Assembly: GCA_025455775.1 (NCBI GenBank)
Contig: JALOLT010000007.1
Coordinates: 30,832 to 94,831 of the forward strand
Direction of reading: 5' to 3'
DNA length: 64,000 nucleotides
Source: Fimbriimonadaceae bacterium
Lineage (GTDB): Bacteria > Armatimonadota > Fimbriimonadia > Fimbriimonadales > Fimbriimonadaceae
Shown here piece by piece: positions 35,060 to 43,123 of this stretch (positions within the stretch are counted from its first letter, which is position 1; the number at the start of each line of letters is the position of its first letter). Made by a program: the position numbers and the translations under genes. Below the pieces are notes generated by a model. The model searched no databases, was not told the DNA's origin, and saw only the letters and a list, made by a program, of their open reading frames with translations.

Positions 35060-35275
35060 AGTAGGATTCTCTAGCGCAGTCAAGCAGCAAGAATCAAGCC
35101 AAGGTGGCGGGGTGGAAAGAAGAAATGCGGGAGGAGCTTCCCTGCTCCGTCCTCCGTTACCACCGATCCCTGGTGAACTGCCGCAAAACTAGGTTAGTCC
35201 ATTCTCGCTAGGTTTGGCCAAAAAAGTGGCCCTTTGACCCTACGGTGGGCTCAGGTGCATAGGAATTTTAATTGC

Positions 35276-35860
35276 TTATGCAGGGTTTTCGTCGGTGAAG
35301 GCAAGCCTTAAGGACTCGACAGAGCTGAGGAGTCGGTCCAATTCCTGATCGTGAGAGTCCTCGATTTTTTTGTACCAAGACTCCATCTCCTTGACTCGCT
35401 CCGCACGAATTTCGCGACGCAAGCGACCTTCCAAAAAGCGGAGCTTGTCCTCTCGCGATTCGCAAATGAGGCGAGGCACTTGGGCTGGTTTCCCATCCTG
35501 CAGAGCGACCATTGTGACCCTCGCTGTATTGACGTGTTGCCTTTGGGCCTCTCTCAAGTCAGTGGCGTGAACCTGAATCGTTACTTCGATGGAGGTGCGA
35601 CCGACATAGGTGACGACTCCATCCAGCTCGACGAGCTCGCCGATCTCCACCGGCTTCAAAAAGTCAACCCGGTCGAAAGAGGCTGTCACACAGGTCATGC
35701 CACAAAAGCGACTCGCTGTGGCAGAGGCAGTGAGGTCAATGAGGGCCAGAATCGCACCGCCGAAGACTTTGCCCAGATAATTCGCATCGTTTGGCGTCAT
35801 CATCTGAGCCATTCTCAGCTTAGTTTCCGAGACAGGAATGGCGGCAGGTCTGGTTCCCAT
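35276..35860 (-). CDS. Acyl-CoA thioesterase, YciA-type hotdog fold
   Basis: The 194-residue protein has the acyl-CoA hydrolase signature. MMTPNDANYLGKVFGGAILALIDLTAS carries the helix with its Asp, and CVTASFDRVDFLKPVEIGELVELDGVVTYVGRTSIEV forms the following strands. A charged helical tail of about 60 residues (RLRREIRAERVKEMESWYKKIED) is longer than in YciA. It should hydrolyse acyl-CoA thioesters in the cytosol. It starts 7 bp after the tpiA stop and is likely in the same transcript. Confidence 0.9.
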   Translation of the reverse strand: MGTRPAAIPVSETKLRMAQMMTPNDANYLGKVFGGAILALIDLTASATASRFCGMTCVTASFDRVDFLKPVEIGELVELDGVVTYVGRTSIEVTIQVHATDLREAQRQHVNTARVTMVALQDGKPAQVPRLICESREDKLRFLEGRLRREIRAERVKEMESWYKKIEDSHDQELDRLLSSVESLRLAFTDENPA

Positions 35861-35867
35861 CTTGATC

Positions 35868-36659
35868 TTAGGCGCTCGAGATGATCTGTAAGAAGCTCTC
35901 GCCGTCTAAGCTGGCTCCGCCGATCAGCCCGCCGTCGATGTCTGGCTGACTAAAGAGTTCCTTCGCATTGTTTGGCTTCACAGATCCACCGTAGAGAATC
36001 CTGACATCCTCTGCCACCTCTGGATCGGCGAATTCGCCGATCGTGGCGCGGATGAATCGGCAAACCCTCTGGGCCTCCGCAGTATCACAAACCTTTCCCG
36101 TACCGATCGCCCAGACAGGCTCGTAGGCGACAACAAATTGATAGAGTTCACTGCCGTCTATCCCTGCCAGAGCCCCCAGAAGCTGAGTCTTGATGACTTC
36201 GTCCGTCTTTCCTTCTTCCCTCTCCGCCAGAGTTTCGCCAACACACAGTATGGGGGTGATGCCGTAGAACAGAAGGTTTTTGATCTTGAGGTTGATCGTC
36301 TCGTCGGTCTCACCAAAGAATGGAACCGTGGTCTCAGGCACTTCCAGGACTCCGAACTTGCCTCTGGTTTCCGAGTGGCCGACGATGCAGAAGTCGACGC
36401 AGAACTCGTGGAGTTGCTTCGCGCTCACCTGCCCTGTATAAGCTCCATCGTCTTTCCAGAAGACGTTCTGGGCTCCGAGCTTCACGGCAGAATTTCTCAC
36501 GACGTCCCGGATGCGGGGAATCGAAAGGAAGGGAGGGCACACGACGATATCAACGTCGTCGCGTACCTCAACCCTCTTCAAAAATCCATCGACCAGGGCT
36601 GCCCCTTGGGTCGAGATTAGGTTCATTTTCCAGTTGCCAGCGACGAGCTTCGTGCGCAT
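35868..36659 (-). CDS. tpiA: Triosephosphate isomerase
   Basis: The 263-residue TIM-barrel enzyme interconverts dihydroxyacetone phosphate and glyceraldehyde 3-phosphate. It begins MRTKLVAGNWKMN (catalytic Asn and Lys) and has FCIVGHSETR (catalytic His), VVAYEPVWAIGTGK (catalytic Glu and loop 6), RILYGGSVKPNN and IDGGLIGGASLDGESF. A TAAACT box lies 7 bp before this ATG on the minus strand, which both supports the start and implies a leaderless mRNA. A longer N-terminal reading is not family-like. Confidence 0.97.
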   Translation of the reverse strand: MRTKLVAGNWKMNLISTQGAALVDGFLKRVEVRDDVDIVVCPPFLSIPRIRDVVRNSAVKLGAQNVFWKDDGAYTGQVSAKQLHEFCVDFCIVGHSETRGKFGVLEVPETTVPFFGETDETINLKIKNLLFYGITPILCVGETLAEREEGKTDEVIKTQLLGALAGIDGSELYQFVVAYEPVWAIGTGKVCDTAEAQRVCRFIRATIGEFADPEVAEDVRILYGGSVKPNNAKELFSQPDIDGGLIGGASLDGESFLQIISSA

Positions 36660-36666
36660 GGTTCCC

Positions 36667-36672
36667 AGTTTA
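36667..36672 (-). promoter_or_regulatory. -10 box (TAAACT) of tpiA, leaderless
   Basis: On the minus strand TAAACT is followed by GGGAACC and the ATG, a 7-bp gap identical to those at kbl, pdxT, dinB and the AI-2E gene. Confidence 0.55.
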
Positions 36673-36699
36673 TCAAAAAGCCCCTCGGACTGCCTGGGG

Positions 36700-37161
36700 T
36701 CAGAGTCTAGTGACAGTCGGTTCAATCACGATCTCGACCTTGCCGCGCACTGTGTTGGTCACGATGCAATAAGCGTCCGCCTTGTGGGCCATTTCCTCTG
36801 CTAGCTTTGCCTGATCGTCTGTCGCGTCAGCTGAAAGGGTTATGATAGGCTTTATTGTCACTTTCTTGTAAACAAAGCTGGCTCCGTTCTCTTCAACTTC
36901 GCCAGTCGCTTTCGTCTCCAACCCAACGAAGGGAAGTTTGCGGGCATTCGCTACAATCCCATAAGTGATGCTGTAGCAGCCGGCAATCGCATCGGTCAGG
37001 AGTTCCTCTGGGTTGGTTCCGGCCCCGCCATTTCCCCCGAACTCAGGAGGAACAGCTAAGTGATTGATAACTTCCGACCGGTCCGCCATGACGGTGCCTC
37101 GTCCATCTCGGCCTCCTGACCAGGTCACAGTGACAGGATATTCATGGGTCTTGCTTGCCAT
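36700..37161 (-). CDS. OsmC/Ohr-family peroxiredoxin
   Basis: The 153-residue protein reduces organic hydroperoxides through two cysteines, both present: DAIAGCYSITYG (peroxidatic, about residue 62) and ADAYCIVTNT (resolving, about residue 130). The N-terminal strands (YPVTVTWSGGRDGRGTVMADRSE) and FGGNGGAGTNPEELL are typical of the OsmC subgroup. ATG 37161 is supported by AAGGGGATGT just upstream. A tRNA gene lies about 115 bp away, divergent. Confidence 0.93.
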   Translation of the reverse strand: MASKTHEYPVTVTWSGGRDGRGTVMADRSEVINHLAVPPEFGGNGGAGTNPEELLTDAIAGCYSITYGIVANARKLPFVGLETKATGEVEENGASFVYKKVTIKPIITLSADATDDQAKLAEEMAHKADAYCIVTNTVRGKVEIVIEPTVTRL

Positions 37162-37276
37162 ACATCCCCTTTCTACGCGATTCTGTTGTTGTTCTGCTTG
37201 GCCAGGCCCAGAGACATTTCCTCGCAGAGAGTCCCGCGTTTGAGCCACATTTTCTGGTAACTTTGCTACCTCGGTT

Positions 37277-37352
37277 GGCGCAGTGCCCAAGTGGTTAAGG
37301 GAAGGGACTGCAAATCCCTCATTCAGCGGTTCGAATCCGCTCTGCGCCTCCA
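37277..37352 (+). tRNA. tRNA-Cys (anticodon GCA), CCA encoded
   Basis: GGCGCAG (37277-37283) pairs with CTGCGCC (37342-37348). The anticodon stem GGGAC/ATCCC carries the loop CTGCAAA (anticodon GCA), the T arm is AGCGGTTCGAATCCGCT, and CCA is encoded at 37350-37352. The length is 76 nt. Confidence 0.96.
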
Positions 37353-37471
37353 ACCCCCTTTTGCGCTTGTGTCTCCCAGACTCGCCTCGCCAATCAGAGT
37401 TTTCATTGGAGGCAGAATCTGAGTGGTTCAAAGCATCCGGCAAGTTCGTGTTGCAAGAGGGAAACACAACG

Positions 37472-38236
37472 ATGCCCCAGCCCAAAGACATTCTGCCAAA
37501 GGAAGCCCTGTCCCCATTTGGCTTCGGTTCCCCACCCGATCTTCATATCGAGTGTGAGGCCTTTACAGGATCTCTCGGGATGCTCTTTCTGATGGTCAAG
37601 GATCGCAAGATTGACTTGCTGGATGTCCCCCTTGCTCCCATCTGCGAAGCCTATTTTCGCTATCTGTTACAGAATCACAGGGAAGACTTGGAGAGATCGG
37701 CTGCTGCCTTAGCAGCTCTCGCCTATCTGCTGGAGCGCAAAGCCTGGGCTCTCATCCCTGCCCCAGAAGAAGCAGAACCAGAAGGCGATGACCTGCTAGA
37801 AGAGGTCGAACCCTATGTCCAGGACTTCCACCCAGCGATTGTCGAACTCTTGGGGCGCAGAGAAATCCGGGAGAAACTCTTCTTCCGAACTCCAGGACAA
37901 GGGGAGCTCCCCTACGAGCTGCCCTTCGACACCAGCGACGTGACGGCCGGAGACTTGGCAAGAGCATTCGAACGGCTCATGGAGCGGGCCAAGCCAGACC
38001 CTGTCACCCCGATGAGCAAGCCGCGCCGGAGCCTGACTGAGATGATGGTTCTGGTGATGAAGGAACTCCCAGCTGATTTCGCGAGCCTCGACGTCATTGT
38101 CGTCGGAGACTTCACCCGCAGCGAGGTTGTCTGGTGGTTCTTGGCACTCCTCGAGCTCATTCGCCTCGGGCAAGCAGAGGTATCCGTTTCTGAAACCGAC
38201 GTTTTCTTTAGGAGGGCAGGCCATGAGACTGATTGA
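37472..38236 (+). CDS. scpA: Segregation and condensation protein A
   Basis: The 254-residue kleisin subunit bridges the SMC heads with ScpB for chromosome segregation. The N-terminal helix pair LHIECEAFTGSLGMLFLMVKDRKIDLLDVPLAPI carries the family 'F.GPL.LLL.LI...iDi.dI' pattern. The C-terminal winged-helix (EVVWWFLALLELIRLGQAEVS) matches the 'vt.FLAlLEL.k' end. The ATG at 37472 has AAGAGGG about 9 bp upstream. It overlaps scpB by 14 bp. SMC itself is not in the window. Confidence 0.92.
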   Translation: MPQPKDILPKEALSPFGFGSPPDLHIECEAFTGSLGMLFLMVKDRKIDLLDVPLAPICEAYFRYLLQNHREDLERSAAALAALAYLLERKAWALIPAPEEAEPEGDDLLEEVEPYVQDFHPAIVELLGRREIREKLFFRTPGQGELPYELPFDTSDVTAGDLARAFERLMERAKPDPVTPMSKPRRSLTEMMVLVMKELPADFASLDVIVVGDFTRSEVVWWFLALLELIRLGQAEVSVSETDVFFRRAGHETD

Positions 38237-38822
38237 TAAAGTCGAGGCAGTGCTCTTCATCGCAGATTCGCCTCTCACGGCCGACTACCTGGCTTCTTTG
38301 ATCGGAGTCCCGATCTTCGAGGTCGAGGATGTTTTGGAACGTCTCGGGGGCAAACTCCAAAACAACGGCCCTCTCCAACTCATCCGGATCGCCGGAGGGT
38401 TTCAGGTCTGCACAAAGCCAGAATACGCAGATCTGGTTGCTCAATTTTTACAACCTCAGAAGCATAAGCTAAGCAGATCACTCCTGGAAGTTCTCGCAGT
38501 GGTCGCCTATCGACAACCGATTACCATGGGTGAAATCGACGAGATTCGTGGCGTTCAAAGCGATTACGGGCTACGACAGCTGGTCGAAAAGCGACTCGTG
38601 GTAGAGATCGGCCGAAAAAGCTCACCCGGCAGGCCTCTCCTTTACGGCACTACCCAACAGTTTTTGCATACTTTTAACCTGCAAAGTTTAGAAGAACTGC
38701 CAGATATCTTCGGCCGCAAAGCCTTTGAGGCGATTGGAAGCGATTTGCCCCCCGAACAACCGGCTCTCCCAACTCTGGAAAGCGAAACCGGTGGACTTGT
38801 GGAAGAGGAAGGGGCCGATTAG
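38223..38822 (+). CDS. scpB: Segregation and condensation protein B
   Basis: The 199-residue protein contains two winged-helix domains. The first has DKVEAVLFIADSPLTADYLASLIGV. The second is the invariant LLEVLAVVAYRQPITMGEIDEIRGVQSDYGLRQLVEKRLVVEIGRKSSPGRPLLYGTT region. It dimerises and binds ScpA. The ATG at 38223 is preceded by AGGAGGGC. Its stop shares one base with the dac GTG start. Confidence 0.96.
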   Translation: MRLIDKVEAVLFIADSPLTADYLASLIGVPIFEVEDVLERLGGKLQNNGPLQLIRIAGGFQVCTKPEYADLVAQFLQPQKHKLSRSLLEVLAVVAYRQPITMGEIDEIRGVQSDYGLRQLVEKRLVVEIGRKSSPGRPLLYGTTQQFLHTFNLQSLEELPDIFGRKAFEAIGSDLPPEQPALPTLESETGGLVEEEGAD

Positions 38823-40150
38823 TGCATCTCAGAGCCTATTTTCTTGCCATTATCGCGGCTTACTTGTGGGTGACTCCTCACTTGGGATCAAGTCAACCAA
38901 AGGTTGGCAGCCCAACTGAGATCCCGAAAGCTATTTCTCCCGTCACCGTTCCCGAGAATCCCGCTCAGCAACCGACCAAGGAGGATCGACTCTCTCGGAC
39001 TTTCCAGAGCCCCTTCACCGCGACTCCTCCCCCTCCCCTCAGTGCCTTGAGTGCCCTCGTGATGGATGCCGGGACAGGAACAGTTCTCTGGGCGAACGAC
39101 CCGGACGGTAAATACTTCCCTGCCAGCACAACCAAAATCCTCACTGCCCTCATCGTTGCAGAAAGAAGCAGCCCTTCCGACATTTTCACCACTCCCCTTG
39201 AGCCTCTGCAAAACGTCCAAGGCTCTAGTCTCCATCTCCAGCCAGGCGAGACTCTCTCGAGCGAAGACCTGATCCACGCCTTGATGATGCGGAGTGCAAA
39301 CGACGCATGCGCCGTTGTTGCCCTGCAAATCTCCGGCTCAATCGAGGCCTTCGCCGAACTGATGAACCAAAGAGCCAAGCAAGCAGGGGCCACGAACAGC
39401 AGCTTCCGAAACCCTCACGGCCTCCACGACCCCCTCCACTACTCGACGGCGCGAGACCTTGCCATCATTGCTAGGGAGGCCCTCAAAAACGAAAGAGTGG
39501 CGAGAGCATCCAAGGGCCAAAGATATCCCCTGACATCGCGCAGTCTGAACCAGCGGGATACCCTGTTGGTATCTCGAAACGATCTCCTCTCTAAAGACCC
39601 AACCATGATCGGGATCAAGACTGGCTTTACTAACCCAGCCGGGAGATGTTTTGTAGGGGCCCACACCAGGGACGGGATGACCCTGATCACAGTCATCCTC
39701 AACTCTTTGGACTGGCGAGCAGATCAGGTCGCACTCTCTCAGTGGGCACTGAACTCTTTTGAACTCCGAACGACAGTGCCGGCCGGTACTGTCGTCGCTG
39801 AGGCTGAGGTTCGCGATGGAAAACAGGATTCCGTGGCCCTCGTCACGACCCTCGAAGACCGCCACGTCGTTCCGAAAGGGTGGCAGCCCACAACCTTGGA
39901 ACTCAAAGAACCAGTCACTCTCACTGCCCCGATTTCGCAAAACAAAGAAGTCGGCTTCTTGCGCTACACGCTTTTCGACGGATCCACGGTGGAAATCCCT
40001 GTGAAGACCCAGAATTCCGTTTCTGCCCTCGAGTGGTATGAAAGAATCAACTTGGGAGCCGTCGCGACCACTCTTCTCACTCTTGTGTTGGGAGGGGCAG
40101 CATTCCTACTTCGCCGGAGGGCCCAAAGAATTGCAACCGAAATCGGATGA
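38822..40150 (+). CDS. D-alanyl-D-alanine carboxypeptidase (DacF-like)
   Basis: The 442-residue penicillin-binding protein (S11) trims the terminal D-Ala from peptidoglycan stems. It has a signal peptide (FLAIIAAYLWVTPHLG) and a Pro-rich linker. The catalytic motifs are ASTTK (SxxK), SAND (SxN) and KTG (GIKTGFT). A C-terminal beta domain follows, with a final membrane helix (VATTLLTLVLGGAAFLL) ending in a basic tail, so it is anchored outside the inner membrane. The GTG start overlaps the scpB stop. Confidence 0.93.
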   Translation: MHLRAYFLAIIAAYLWVTPHLGSSQPKVGSPTEIPKAISPVTVPENPAQQPTKEDRLSRTFQSPFTATPPPPLSALSALVMDAGTGTVLWANDPDGKYFPASTTKILTALIVAERSSPSDIFTTPLEPLQNVQGSSLHLQPGETLSSEDLIHALMMRSANDACAVVALQISGSIEAFAELMNQRAKQAGATNSSFRNPHGLHDPLHYSTARDLAIIAREALKNERVARASKGQRYPLTSRSLNQRDTLLVSRNDLLSKDPTMIGIKTGFTNPAGRCFVGAHTRDGMTLITVILNSLDWRADQVALSQWALNSFELRTTVPAGTVVAEAEVRDGKQDSVALVTTLEDRHVVPKGWQPTTLELKEPVTLTAPISQNKEVGFLRYTLFDGSTVEIPVKTQNSVSALEWYERINLGAVATTLLTLVLGGAAFLLRRRAQRIATEIG

Positions 40151-40868
40151 CATCAGACTCCATCGCTACATTGCTCAGTGCGGCCTCACAAGCCGCCGAA
40201 AAGCAGAGGACTTGATCCGAGAAGGACGAGTCCAAGTCAACGGAGAGACAGTGACCGAAATGGGGGTGAAAGTTGGGCGAAGCGACGAGGTTCGGGTTGA
40301 TGGAGAAGCTCTCGGGCTACCCCGCGCCGTCACAGTCGCTCTCTATAAGCCAAAAGGTGTCGTGACCACCCTTATGGATCCCCAACGACGACCCACGATC
40401 GCGCAGTTCGTCCAGGGAGTTCGCGGAGGAGTCAAGCCGGTCGGGCGGCTCGATATGGACACAGACGGTCTGATCTTGCTCACAAATGACGGAGAGCTCG
40501 CGTCCCGGCTGAGTCACGCCAAGTATGCCGTTGAGAAAGAGTACATCGCGACCCTGAATGGCCTCGCCCCAGACTCGGCAATCGAGCGAATGAGAAACGG
40601 CGTTGTTCTCGATGGCCGCAGAACCGCCCCCGCCAAAGTAGAGATCATCGACCGCGACGAGAAGAAGTACCGCACAGTCCTGGCGATCACCTTGAAAGAA
40701 GGGCGCAATCGCCAAATCCGCCGCATGGCAGAGATCGTTGGATTCCCCGTGACTGCCCTGCGCCGCGTCAGAATCGGCCACCTCCGCCTGAAAGGAATGC
40801 AACCAGGCGAAGCGATCATCCTCGGCCAGAAGGACGTCGAGCGTCTCCGAAAGTCAGTGGGACTGTGA
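40131..40868 (+). CDS. Pseudouridine synthase, RsuA/RluB family
   Basis: The 245-residue protein has an N-terminal S4 RNA-binding domain (RLHRYIAQCGLTSRRKAEDLIREGRVQVNG) and a pseudouridine synthase domain. The catalytic Asp lies in GRLDMDTDGLILLTNDGEL, and further motifs are YKPKGVV and KEGRNRQIRRMAEIVG. RluB/RluE/RsuA-type enzymes modify 23S or 16S rRNA. The TTG at 40131 is taken as start since S4 begins directly after it, overlapping the dac end by 20 bp; GGAGG lies about 12 bp upstream. This closes the scpA-scpB-dac-rluB operon. Confidence 0.92.
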   Translation: MQPKSDDIRLHRYIAQCGLTSRRKAEDLIREGRVQVNGETVTEMGVKVGRSDEVRVDGEALGLPRAVTVALYKPKGVVTTLMDPQRRPTIAQFVQGVRGGVKPVGRLDMDTDGLILLTNDGELASRLSHAKYAVEKEYIATLNGLAPDSAIERMRNGVVLDGRRTAPAKVEIIDRDEKKYRTVLAITLKEGRNRQIRRMAEIVGFPVTALRRVRIGHLRLKGMQPGEAIILGQKDVERLRKSVGL

Positions 40869-40889
40869 CCAGCCCTCGCGCCAGCCAGC

Positions 40890-40895
40890 TATAAT
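40890..40895 (+). promoter_or_regulatory. -10 box (TATAAT) for the E1 dehydrogenase gene
   Basis: TATAAT lies 62 bp before the ATG at 40958, so here the mRNA has an ordinary leader, unlike the leaderless genes elsewhere in the window. No clear -35 is visible. Confidence 0.5.
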
Positions 40896-40957
40896 CCTGT
40901 CAAGCGCAAGTCAAGACCGCTCTCTGACAGTTTCAGCGCGGAAACAGTGAGAAAAAA

Positions 40958-42925
40958 ATGTCCGTCACCCCCAGCACCCCGACCCTCAATAAGCTCGATT
41001 TCCTTCGACTCATGATGCTCAGCCGCGAAGGTGACCGTCGTGAAGGAATTCTGCTCCGCCAGAGCAAAGGCTGGTTCCAAGTCAGCGGGATGGGCCACGA
41101 GGCTGTCGGAGCCCTTGCTTATCTCCTGAACGAAGAAGACTACCTCTACCCCTACTACCGGGATCGCGGATTGATGTTGGCGCGAGGGATGTCGAACTAT
41201 GACCTCGCTCTCGCCTACTTTGCCAAGCGCGAAAGCTCCAGCGGTGGCCGCCAGATGCCAGGGCACTATAGCAACAGAGCTCTAAACGTCATGAGCGTCT
41301 GCACCCCGACCGGCGGAGGCCTCATCCCAGCGGCTGGTACTGCCTGGGGAATGACCCTGAAGGGGAAAGATAATGTTGTCGTCGCGACGATTGGAGACGC
41401 TGCGATGCGCCAAGGAGAGTTTTACGAAGCCTGGGCCTTTGCTGTTCAGGAAAAACTTCCCCTCGTCTTGATCATCGAGGACAATAAGTACGGCATCTCA
41501 ACCCCCACCAGCAAGTTTATGCCCCTCAACTTTGGGGGAGTCGTGAGCGAAGACCTGATGGTCAAGTGCGACGGCCGACGAGTCGACGCAGTTCTGGAGG
41601 TCGCAGGGAATGCGGTTCAAAAAGCCAGAAGCGGCTCCGGGCCGACCCTTATCTGGATGGATTTGGATCGCCTGAGCAGCCACACAAGCAGCGATGACCA
41701 CAGGGTCTACCGCGACCAAGCAGACATCGACGAGATGTTCAAGCGCGATCCGATCATCCTGCTGAGAGACGAATTGATCGCCTCGGGAGCCTTGACGTTG
41801 GATCAGTTTGAGGCGACCCAGGAGGAGATGGTTCGACTTGTCGACGAGGACTACCGAAGGGCGGAAAAAGCAGACGACCCTCGCCCAGAAGATGTGATGC
41901 TCCACTGCTGGGGCGAGGAGACAGCCACGCCCCTCCCTCCTATCGAAGTTGGTTCCCAGACAATGGTCGAGGCGATCAACAAGACCCTCTTCCGAAGCCT
42001 CGAAAATGATCCGAACGTAATCTTCTTCGGCGAGGACATCGAGGATCCCAAAGGAGGAGTCTTCGGGATCACCAAGGGTCTCAGCGAGGCCTTTCCGAAA
42101 CAGGTTTTCAACTCCCCCCTGGCCGAGGCAACCATCTTGGGTGTTGCGGTTGGCCTTGCAGCCTATGGCATGAAGCCTGTCTTCGAAATGCAGTTCATCG
42201 ACTTCATCACACCAGGATGGAACCAGCTCGCGACCAATATCTCCACCACTCGGTGGCGCAGCTTTGGCGAGTGGAAGACTCCGATGGTGATCTACGCCCC
42301 CTACGGGGCTTACCTGCCAGGCGGCTCCCTCTGGCACTCCCAATCGAACGAAGCTTCTCTGGCTCATATGCCAGGGCTTAAGGTGGCTGTTCCCAGCACC
42401 CCCGAGGACGCGGCGGGACTCTTCTGGACTGCGATCCATTCGGACGATCCCTGCTTTGTGCTCGTGCCCAAGCACATTTTCCGCAAGAGAGTGACAGTTG
42501 GAACGGTCGAGCCAGTTCCCTTCGGCAAATCGAAGGTGGTTCGAGAAGGGTCTGACGTCACGCTCGTCACCTATGGCAACACGCTGGAGTTGGCCCACGA
42601 GGCAGCAGAGGCATTGGCTGGTGAGGTCTCGGTTGAGATCATCGATCTCCGGTCGATCGTTCCGCTGGACGTTGAAGGCATTACGGCATCCCTGGAGAAG
42701 ACGGGACGACTCGTGGTCCTTCACGAAGATACGAAGACCTGCGGCTTTGGCCAGAGCATCATCAGCGAGATGACCAGCCACCCGGATCGGTTCAGCCTCT
42801 TTTTGGCCTCGCCTCAGCTGGTTTGCCGCGGCGACGTCCACATTGGCTATAACCCGATCTACGAATATGCCGCTCTGCCAGAGAGTCCGGAAGTGATCGA
42901 CGCCATTCGATTGACAATGGAGTAA
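40958..42925 (+). CDS. Fused alpha-beta E1 component of a 2-oxoacid dehydrogenase
   Basis: The 655-residue protein joins both E1 subunits. The alpha part (1-320) binds thiamine diphosphate through GDAAMRQGEFYEAWAFAVQEKLPLVLIIEDN and has GHYSNRALNVMS and SSHTSSDDHRVYR. The beta part (about 330-655) has FFGEDIEDPKGGVFG, NSPLAEATILGVAVGLA and the transketolase C-terminal domain (VTLVTYGNTLELAHEAAEAL, EIIDLRSIVPLD). It decarboxylates a 2-oxoacid, most like the branched-chain type, for transfer to a lipoyl E2. E2/E3 are not nearby. The fusion order is the same as in several Bacteroidota and Chlamydiota enzymes. Confidence 0.92.
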   Translation: MSVTPSTPTLNKLDFLRLMMLSREGDRREGILLRQSKGWFQVSGMGHEAVGALAYLLNEEDYLYPYYRDRGLMLARGMSNYDLALAYFAKRESSSGGRQMPGHYSNRALNVMSVCTPTGGGLIPAAGTAWGMTLKGKDNVVVATIGDAAMRQGEFYEAWAFAVQEKLPLVLIIEDNKYGISTPTSKFMPLNFGGVVSEDLMVKCDGRRVDAVLEVAGNAVQKARSGSGPTLIWMDLDRLSSHTSSDDHRVYRDQADIDEMFKRDPIILLRDELIASGALTLDQFEATQEEMVRLVDEDYRRAEKADDPRPEDVMLHCWGEETATPLPPIEVGSQTMVEAINKTLFRSLENDPNVIFFGEDIEDPKGGVFGITKGLSEAFPKQVFNSPLAEATILGVAVGLAAYGMKPVFEMQFIDFITPGWNQLATNISTTRWRSFGEWKTPMVIYAPYGAYLPGGSLWHSQSNEASLAHMPGLKVAVPSTPEDAAGLFWTAIHSDDPCFVLVPKHIFRKRVTVGTVEPVPFGKSKVVREGSDVTLVTYGNTLELAHEAAEALAGEVSVEIIDLRSIVPLDVEGITASLEKTGRLVVLHEDTKTCGFGQSIISEMTSHPDRFSLFLASPQLVCRGDVHIGYNPIYEYAALPESPEVIDAIRLTME

Positions 42926-43076
42926 GGCTTTGGCTTGGGCTGGTGGGGATTCCTGGCTCACCCTCTCGCCTCCCGCTCGGCGAGAAGGGGTTTCTTCATG
43001 CAAGAAGCTCCCGACTTAGACTCAAAGTTCTTCTTTTCAGCTGAGCTCGGCTTCACCGAGTTGCCCCTTCACCCCC

Positions 43077-43112
43077 ACCCCTCTGCCCCGTATAAATACT
43101 TGGGAGAGGGGC
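43077..43112. repeat. Imperfect hairpin related to that at 3642
   Basis: CCCCTC pairs with GAGGGG at the base and GTAT/ATAC at the top, with a few mismatches between. The outline (ACCCCTC...GTA-AAATAC...GAGGGGCT) matches the perfect hairpin at 3642-3673. It lies at the 3' end of the Lon-NACHT gene (ends 43124) and downstream of the convergent E1 gene, where it may act as a bidirectional terminator. Confidence 0.45.
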
Positions 43113-43123
43113 TTTTGAGTCGG

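Noticed and set aside
41498..43003. 501-codon minus-strand frame opposite the E1 dehydrogenase
   Set aside because: The length is impressive, but it is the complement of a strongly conserved E1 gene and has no recognisable domain.
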